Positions 59,537 to 64,000 of a stretch of 64,000 bases of DNA are shown here, piece by piece. This DNA is from Bacillota bacterium (GTDB taxonomy: Bacteria; Bacillota; Clostridia; Oscillospirales; Ruminococcaceae). The stretch is from NCBI GenBank assembly GCA_023457355.1, contig JAEWLW010000088.1, positions 1 to 64,000 on the forward strand, read 5' to 3'. A model generated the notes under the pieces. That model was given only the letters and a program-made list of their open reading frames with translations. It did no database searches and was not told the origin of the DNA. Within the stretch, counting starts at the first letter, position 1. The number at the start of each line of letters is the position of its first letter. The translations under genes and the position numbers were made by a program.

Positions 59537-60811
59537 TTAAATTATAGATGCAAGAAGCAGTAATTCCAGATTATCATTGTAAATTTGGTCAAACTGCGTA
59601 AGGGGAAGGGGGGTTTTTCCCAAACCGACTTCCACCGTATAGCCGGGCCTGCGATAATCCTGTATAAACCAGTCCTTATAGCCAGCATAGGACGCAATGC
59701 CTGTCGTCTTGCCAAGCTTATAGCCGCTGGCTTTGGCAAACTGTTCACCGATAATTTTCCCCTCGGGCGGGGCCATGTTCATAAAATCCCAATATATCAG
59801 TTGTCCCTGGCTGTGGTAAGCAAGAACCAGTCTGAAACCATGTGATCTTGTAAAATCTGCCACAGCTCTGCATTCCGGCTCCGATTCGGGTGCTGTGCCG
59901 CCATATCTTGTAGGGCCCGGTCCCGTAATACCATATGCCAGCTCGGCATCTTTGGACAACTGCCACGCAGCATTATAATTATGGTTCAGGTCCACTCCCC
60001 GGTTATTTGCCTGCCATACAGTAGAAAAATCAGTATTGCCGTTGTTCCATCGAAGCAAATCTTGATAATCCGGATTTTCAGGGTTCAAGCCATTCAGAAC
60101 CAGATCTACTCCGTCCGGATTCACCATAGGAATAATATAGATGCTGCTCCTGCTCCAAATGCTCCGCGGATTGTAGCCAAAGCTGAGGGTTCTTCCCTTC
60201 ACATAGGCCTTTGAAAATTCCTCTATGAATTTCATCATCAATGGAGTGTTGATCCATTCCAACGCGTGGTGAGTCGCATTGTAAAACACCTGATTAGGTC
60301 CGTTGCCTAACCTGATATAGTCCAGGTTTCTGCCCAGTACGCTACTACCCGCAACCCCTGTTACTAAAAAAGGGTACCTTGCTTTTAAGCCCTGGATATT
60401 TCTTTGTAGGACGTCATATGTATAGCTGATATTGGTGTTCACCACATCAAAACCATAGGGCACTACAATTTGTTGCCCTATTTTCAGATTATTGGGATTC
60501 AAACCTGGATTGGCCGCGAGCAGTAATGCCAGATCCGTATAATATCTCCTGGCGATGCTGTAAAACGAATCTCCGCTCCTGATGGTGTATATATCATAGC
60601 CAAGAAGAAATCGTTCCATCGCTCTGTAAGTATTCGGGCCAATGATGCCGTCGGGTGTTAGAGCAAAATTTTGCTGGAATTGAATAACCGCCTGCTGCAT
60701 TTGCGGTGTGAAGCTTCCATTTATGGGTCCGGAGTAATAACCGATTTTTTTCAGCATAGCCTGAATTTCCATCACATCGGTTCCCACCATTCCCAAATGC
60801 AGTGTCCGCAT
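59537..60811 (-). CDS. M14 zinc carboxypeptidase with peptidoglycan-binding and LysM domains
   Basis: A 424-residue gamma-D-glutamyl-diamino acid peptidase-like enzyme that cleaves cell-wall stem peptides. Domains: peptidoglycan-binding helix bundle (about 5-65), LysM (about 73-118, YTIRSGDSFYSIARRYY) and M14 peptidase (about 125-424), with HHALEW (H182xxE185), the third zinc His in VLAYHSQGQ, and the catalytic Glu in VEVGLGKTPLP. There is no signal peptide, as in the spore-associated endopeptidase I of Bacillus sphaericus, so a spore or lysis role is possible. Site AGGTGTG before the ATG. Confidence 0.92.
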   Translation of the reverse strand: MRTLHLGMVGTDVMEIQAMLKKIGYYSGPINGSFTPQMQQAVIQFQQNFALTPDGIIGPNTYRAMERFLLGYDIYTIRSGDSFYSIARRYYTDLALLLAANPGLNPNNLKIGQQIVVPYGFDVVNTNISYTYDVLQRNIQGLKARYPFLVTGVAGSSVLGRNLDYIRLGNGPNQVFYNATHHALEWINTPLMMKFIEEFSKAYVKGRTLSFGYNPRSIWSRSSIYIIPMVNPDGVDLVLNGLNPENPDYQDLLRWNNGNTDFSTVWQANNRGVDLNHNYNAAWQLSKDAELAYGITGPGPTRYGGTAPESEPECRAVADFTRSHGFRLVLAYHSQGQLIYWDFMNMAPPEGKIIGEQFAKASGYKLGKTTGIASYAGYKDWFIQDYRRPGYTVEVGLGKTPLPLTQFDQIYNDNLELLLLASII

Positions 60812-60975
60812 TTAAACACACCTACCCAAACAAATCTTTTTTGTCTCTATATTCTATTGGAAAATTAACTCTTTGGTGCGTTAAAACCAGCGCTTTTACA
60901 TTTGTTTGGATGAGGTGTGCTTTGGAACAAATGGCTCATTAATACTATGGGCCTTTCTTTTTTGATGTTTAGTTT

Positions 60976-62097
60976 TTACACGCGAATTCTTATGAGACCA
61001 TCCATAATACGTCGAGCAGTGCTTTCAATTGAAACATAATCGATGCTGCCATTCTTAATGCTCAGCGGTATATGCATTACGCCACTTGGATGCCCTATAC
61101 GAACCGATGTCCTGCCCACGAGGTTTAGGGCGGCACCAGGCAAGGTGTCCGGCAAAACGGTAGCGACTGCGATGGCATTTGCGGAGGTAAAAGGACTCGC
61201 TTTGTGTGGTTGCCGAACCGACAGCACCCGCACGCAGATATCCATATCACTTGTATTAAGTTTGCGACCTGTCAAGTCAATATAAGGCTGCGGCGCGGAA
61301 AATATAGCGATTTTTGGCACTCCGGAAAAGTTGTCTTGTGCATCCTTCATTGTTTTGCCAAACCCAATTTTCATAGCTGCAGTACAGCGGATCGCTTCCA
61401 GATAAGTCATCACTGCTTCGTTCGACTCTAATTCAGTGGGCAACTCCGTCCCCATAAGGCCGACGTCTTCAGCTCGCACAAGAACCATGGGATTTGAAAC
61501 ATCAAGTATCGTTGCATCAATATCAGCAAAGCCCTCAACATGCAACCTGTCAACCGAACGATCGGTCGGCAACAAGCTGCCTGTTTTTGCACCTGCCGGA
61601 TTAAGAAACCTCAGTTCTATTCGTGGAGCAGTTCCATCAATACCGTCCAGACAGAAATCGCCATCCTGAGAAAGAATACCGTTTTCCGTAGGCACACAGT
61701 TGACGACAATCTTATTTGTATTGAGATTCAACATACGAATTTCAGTTATGGGGTGTGTTGCGGTAACGAGGCCTTCCTCAACCGCAAACGGTCCGACCGC
61801 TGCGGACATATTGCCGCAATTTGAAGAATAGTCCACCGTGGTACTGCCAACGACGATTTGTACCGAAAGATATTCAATATCAACGTCGGCGCGATTTGAT
61901 TTTGAAACCACGACCGCCTTACTGTTAGATGAAACGCCCCCGCCAACGCCGTCTATTTGCTTCGCATCGGGTCCGCCGAGTGCCTGCAAAAAAATACTGT
62001 CCCACTCTGCACGGTCAGCCGGGAGGTCTTCCTGTTTAAAAATCAGTCCTCGGCATACGCCGCCGCGCATCAAAGCCGCTTTGAATTTTCTCATCAT
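60976..62097 (-). CDS. PrpF family isomerase (aconitate/oxalomesaconate tautomerase-like)
   Basis: A 373-residue protein of the PrpF/DUF453 family, with the DapF-like double fold. LMRGGVCRGLIFKQEDLPADR, DGVGGGVSSNSKAVVVSKS, SSNCGNMSAAVGPFAVEEGLV and the late ...GRTSVRIGHPSGVM are the family blocks; the usual Cys/Lys residues of the active site are present. It isomerises a tri- or dicarboxylate double bond, such as in methylcitrate or gallate routes; substrate unknown. ATG at 62097 or 62094 (GAGGGG upstream). It may share function with the transporter genes 900 nt away. Confidence 0.92.
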   Translation of the reverse strand: MMRKFKAALMRGGVCRGLIFKQEDLPADRAEWDSIFLQALGGPDAKQIDGVGGGVSSNSKAVVVSKSNRADVDIEYLSVQIVVGSTTVDYSSNCGNMSAAVGPFAVEEGLVTATHPITEIRMLNLNTNKIVVNCVPTENGILSQDGDFCLDGIDGTAPRIELRFLNPAGAKTGSLLPTDRSVDRLHVEGFADIDATILDVSNPMVLVRAEDVGLMGTELPTELESNEAVMTYLEAIRCTAAMKIGFGKTMKDAQDNFSGVPKIAIFSAPQPYIDLTGRKLNTSDMDICVRVLSVRQPHKASPFTSANAIAVATVLPDTLPGAALNLVGRTSVRIGHPSGVMHIPLSIKNGSIDYVSIESTARRIMDGLIRIRV

Positions 62098-62301
62098 GTT
62101 TCCCCTCGTATCATAAAGTAATAGTTTTTAGAGCCCCTCTTTAAGCGCTGTATGCCACAGTGTTCAGAATGTTGAGGATTGGTTTCTGTTTCCTGCCACA
62201 TAAACATTTCAACCTTTTAATTCTACGCTCATTGTGTCCCGCTAGGGCATATCGTCCGATTAAATTCAACCAGGCGAATAAATCCCCTTGATTGTAAGTT
62301 T

Positions 62302-62331
62302 AACATATATTAGGGGAATTGTGTCTTTCAA
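62302..62331 (-). promoter_or_regulatory. possible promoter of the prpF gene
   Basis: Minus strand TTGAAA (62326-62331), 18-nt spacer, TATGTT (62302-62307). It is flanked by TCCCCT/AGGGGA arms (62283-62288 and 62312-62317). The leader to the ATG would be about 200 nt. Confidence 0.4.
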
Positions 62332-62405
62332 TGTTCAAAATACTTTTAATCATATCAATACTCCCATCAAAAGGAGTGAGACTAAGCTGCCTACAAGTAT
62401 CGTCA

Positions 62406-62673
62406 GGCGCCTCATTATGTCTTTGCAAGATGCCCAAACTGGATGCCGCCTAAACGGCATTAGGGAACCCCTTGCGGGGGTTCCCTACGCAAGAACAGTC
62501 CCCCGGATTGTTTTTGTAGCCCCCTCCTGCGCGTATATGACGATACAATATATTTGGGACACCGTCCGGACCGCTCGCATATAGGTGCGCTCGCATCAGC
62601 TTTTGAAAAAGCTTGACCAAAATTTTTGATTTATGCAATATTTTCTAAAATGTTCGTTTTTCGACAGCCTGGG
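62406..62673 (-). repeat. dispersed hairpin-rich repeat, copy 3 (internally deleted)
   Basis: A 268-nt relative of copies 1 and 2, in the same orientation as copy 2. It keeps one end (GGCGCCTCA at 62406), the GGTTCCCT/AGGGAACC hairpin, the GCGAGCGGTCCGG-type block, the AAGCTTGACCAAAATTTTT block, and the other end (TTTTTCGACAGCCTGGGCC, finishing at 62673). It lacks the middle hairpins. It is more diverged and thus older or decaying. Confidence 0.7.
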
Positions 62674-62699
62674 CCATGATGTTCAATTGAACATCATGG
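62674..62699. terminator. perfect 26-nt palindrome abutting repeat copy 3
   Basis: The half CCATGATGTTCAA and its exact complement touch the end of repeat copy 3, then CTTTTC follows. It would work as a terminator on the plus strand or as a site for a dimeric protein. The stretch 62700-62950 beyond it shows no gene. Confidence 0.5.
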
Positions 62700-62950
62700 C
62701 TTTTCTACACTATAAGATTTTATCAAGAACGCGTAATTCATAAATAAAATAATAGTTCGGCTAAAAGCAGGTTTCGTAACCTCCGGTTTTTATGCTGGTT
62801 TTACACCCTTTACGTCCGGTGTTCCCTAAATTTATTACTACAAAAACAAACGATGATATAGCTTTGTTTTTTCTGTTTATTTCTTAGTTTAGAAGTAAAC
62901 GACTCGAACTCGATAAAAAAAAGGTAAATTGATAAGTTTAAGAGAATAAA

Positions 62951-62980
62951 TTGCATTGGTATCGGGGCGCAGTCTATAAT
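62951..62980 (+). promoter_or_regulatory. promoter of the DUF6305/TRAP unit
   Basis: TTGCAT (62951-62956), 18-nt spacer, TATAAT (62975-62980), 56 nt before the lipoprotein ATG. Confidence 0.75.
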
Positions 62981-63035
62981 GAATTCACAAAATAGTGCAA
63001 ACGTACTGCCAATATTTGAAAGGATTGATAATAAC

Positions 63036-63737
63036 ATGTCCAAGATCAAAATGACAACAATTCTGATGTCGGCGCTGCTGGCGCTAGGCACACTTGCAGG
63101 CTGTGGCGCGTCGAATTCTTCGGCGGCTAGTGCAGTGGTTTCAGCGCCTGTTCCTGCTTCTTCCGTACCGACTTCGTCTTCCGAGGCGGATTCCGCCCCG
63201 ACGGCAGATGATGGTTTACCCAAAACCAGCAAGGGAAACCCCATCTATATTTCCGGCGCGCTGCCCAAAATTACAGGCCCGGTTCTCGTCACCTCTGCCG
63301 GACAAGGCGGAGATACCCAGGCCATGGATACCGTTCTGACCAAATCCGGCATTGAACACACCATCAACCTTACTGCAACCGCTGCCGACATTGCGGCTGC
63401 CAAGACCGTCTTTGTTGTGGTTGGCGCCAGCATGAAGGGCCTTGGGGCTGCGGGCGTCTCGATGGAGCAGGAGCTGGCCCGTGCCAAGGCGATGCTCACG
63501 GGCGCTTCGGATGACGTCGCTATTGTTTGCGTGCACATCGGCGGTGACGCACGTCGTGGTGACACCTCTGACCCGTTCATCGATCTTGTTCTACCCGAAA
63601 GCGACGCCCTGCTGGCGGTTGAGGGTGGCAATGCCGACGGCAAGCTGACTCGGCTTGCACAGGAAAATAATGTGCCTTATGCGCTCATCTATGCGATTGC
63701 CAGCGGCATCGACGCTGTCAAGGATATGGCTGCCTGA
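63036..63737 (+). CDS. DUF6305-type lipoprotein
   Basis: A 233-residue surface lipoprotein: MSKIKMTTILMSALLALGTLAGCGAS with lipobox LAGC, a Ser/Ala/Pro linker to about residue 60, then a Rossmann-like domain (GPVLVTSAGQGGDTQAMDTVLTKSGIEHTINLTATA, AAKTVFVVVGASMKGLGAAG, DVAIVCVHIGGDARRGDTSDPFI). This matches the DUF6305 layout. It lies 38 nt before a TRAP-type permease gene and may act as its extracellular binding or accessory subunit. The ATG at 63036 has AAAGGA 11 nt upstream; an ATG at 62979 adds residues with no site. Confidence 0.78.
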   Translation: MSKIKMTTILMSALLALGTLAGCGASNSSAASAVVSAPVPASSVPTSSSEADSAPTADDGLPKTSKGNPIYISGALPKITGPVLVTSAGQGGDTQAMDTVLTKSGIEHTINLTATAADIAAAKTVFVVVGASMKGLGAAGVSMEQELARAKAMLTGASDDVAIVCVHIGGDARRGDTSDPFIDLVLPESDALLAVEGGNADGKLTRLAQENNVPYALIYAIASGIDAVKDMAA

Positions 63738-63775
63738 TTTGTCCCGCAATTATAGCTCAAAAAGGAGGTTTTTAC

Positions 63776-64000
63776 GTGCAGTTGGAGGGTATTATCTTTC
63801 TCGTCATGCTCGGTGTATTCCTTGTGGGGAATTTTATGCTCAAGCTTCCGGTCAGCCTGTCGATGGTGGCCGGTGCGGTTGCGGGCGCGCTTGCAGCAGG
63901 TACGGGTATTCCACTGCGTCATTTGGTTGAGGGCACCTTTGTGTACTTAGATACCGTTTTGATTATCGCCATGGCCATGGTTTTCATGACCGTGGTGCAG
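63776..64000 (+). CDS. TRAP-type large permease subunit, N-terminal part (runs off the window)
   Basis: An open frame from the GTG at 63776 to the window end, 75 codons so far, with AAAGGAGG 7 nt before the start. It encodes hydrophobic helices: LEGIIFLVMLGVFLVGNFML, LPVSLSMVAGAVAGALAAGTGIPLRHLVEG and TVLIIAMAMVFMTVV. The LPVSLSMVAGAVAG turn resembles TRAP DctM and related permeases. With the DUF6305 lipoprotein upstream it probably forms a solute importer, perhaps for the carboxylate handled by the PrpF enzyme. Family call needs the missing part. Confidence 0.65.
   Translation, partial: MQLEGIIFLVMLGVFLVGNFMLKLPVSLSMVAGAVAGALAAGTGIPLRHLVEGTFVYLDTVLIIAMAMVFMTVVQ

Noticed and set aside
7896..62673. 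CRISPR array made from the repeated hairpins
   Set aside because: Copies are single, hundreds of nt long and tens of kb apart, with no regular spacers and no cas genes.

Overview
The window reads as chromosomal DNA of an anaerobic, low-to-mid GC Bacillota of class Clostridia, most likely of the Oscillospirales/Ruminococcaceae type. This rests on near-universal AGGAGG-type ribosome binding sites with frequent GTG and TTG starts, vegetative promoters of the TTGACA/TATAAT type with 17-nt spacers, Ser/Ala-rich lipoprotein linkers, a PyrR-attenuated pyr operon using the PyrD/PyrK (class 1B) dihydroorotate dehydrogenase, a two-subunit class I fumarase, a type III pantothenate kinase and a ferredoxin/thioredoxin/persulfide redox cluster. 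The species call is inference; no rRNA or tRNA gene was found.

Layout. 0-7.9 kb: rpmB, a ribbon-helix-helix protein, a peptide-type ABC lipoprotein, and an MMPL/RND exporter with a coiled-coil partner, divergent from a TetR regulator across a 16-bp palindrome. 7.9-14.7 kb: the minus-strand pyrR-B-C-F-K-D-E operon behind a complete PyrR attenuator. 14.8-25.7 kb: a DAACS symporter, a GIY-YIG protein, DUF523, a flippase, a foldase-like lipoprotein, mntP behind a manganese riboswitch, an SLOG protein, aspS, and fumarase alpha/beta with a coupled 88-aa protein. 26-29.7 kb: a 64-aa protein that is 30% cysteine, a polar amino acid ABC importer, and a lipoprotein. 30.4-33.3 kb: coenzyme A genes (coaBC, a probable pantothenate ECF S component, coaX). 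33.3-41 kb: VanY-type carboxypeptidase, small membrane proteins, a CPA2 antiporter interrupted by an amber codon, a BtuF/FhuD-type lipoprotein and a YyaL-type protein. 41-45.9 kb: ferredoxin, membrane Fe-S protein, thioredoxin, a four-domain sulfur-transfer flavoprotein and a Crp/Fnr regulator. 46-60.8 kb: mainly single housekeeping, repair, signalling and accessory genes, including a second TetR unit with a perfect operator, a diguanylate cyclase, a soluble receptor-like protein, a Vat-type acetyltransferase and an M14 peptidase. 61-64 kb: a PrpF isomerase and the start of a DUF6305/TRAP-type transporter unit that leaves the window.

The strongest unexplained signals are two. First, a family of hairpin-rich, ORF-free dispersed repeats has two nearly full copies (477 and 459 nt, opposite orientation) and one internally deleted copy (268 nt). 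They share inverted terminal sequences, and the two long copies are flanked by copy-specific direct repeats. Second, the ferredoxin and thioredoxin promoters carry almost identical Crp/Fnr-like sites at exactly the same distance from the -10 box (class II activator geometry). Together with the Crp/Fnr gene at 45.2-45.9 kb this suggests a small redox/sulfur regulon. Coordinates of starts were chosen from ribosome binding sites; no database search was possible.
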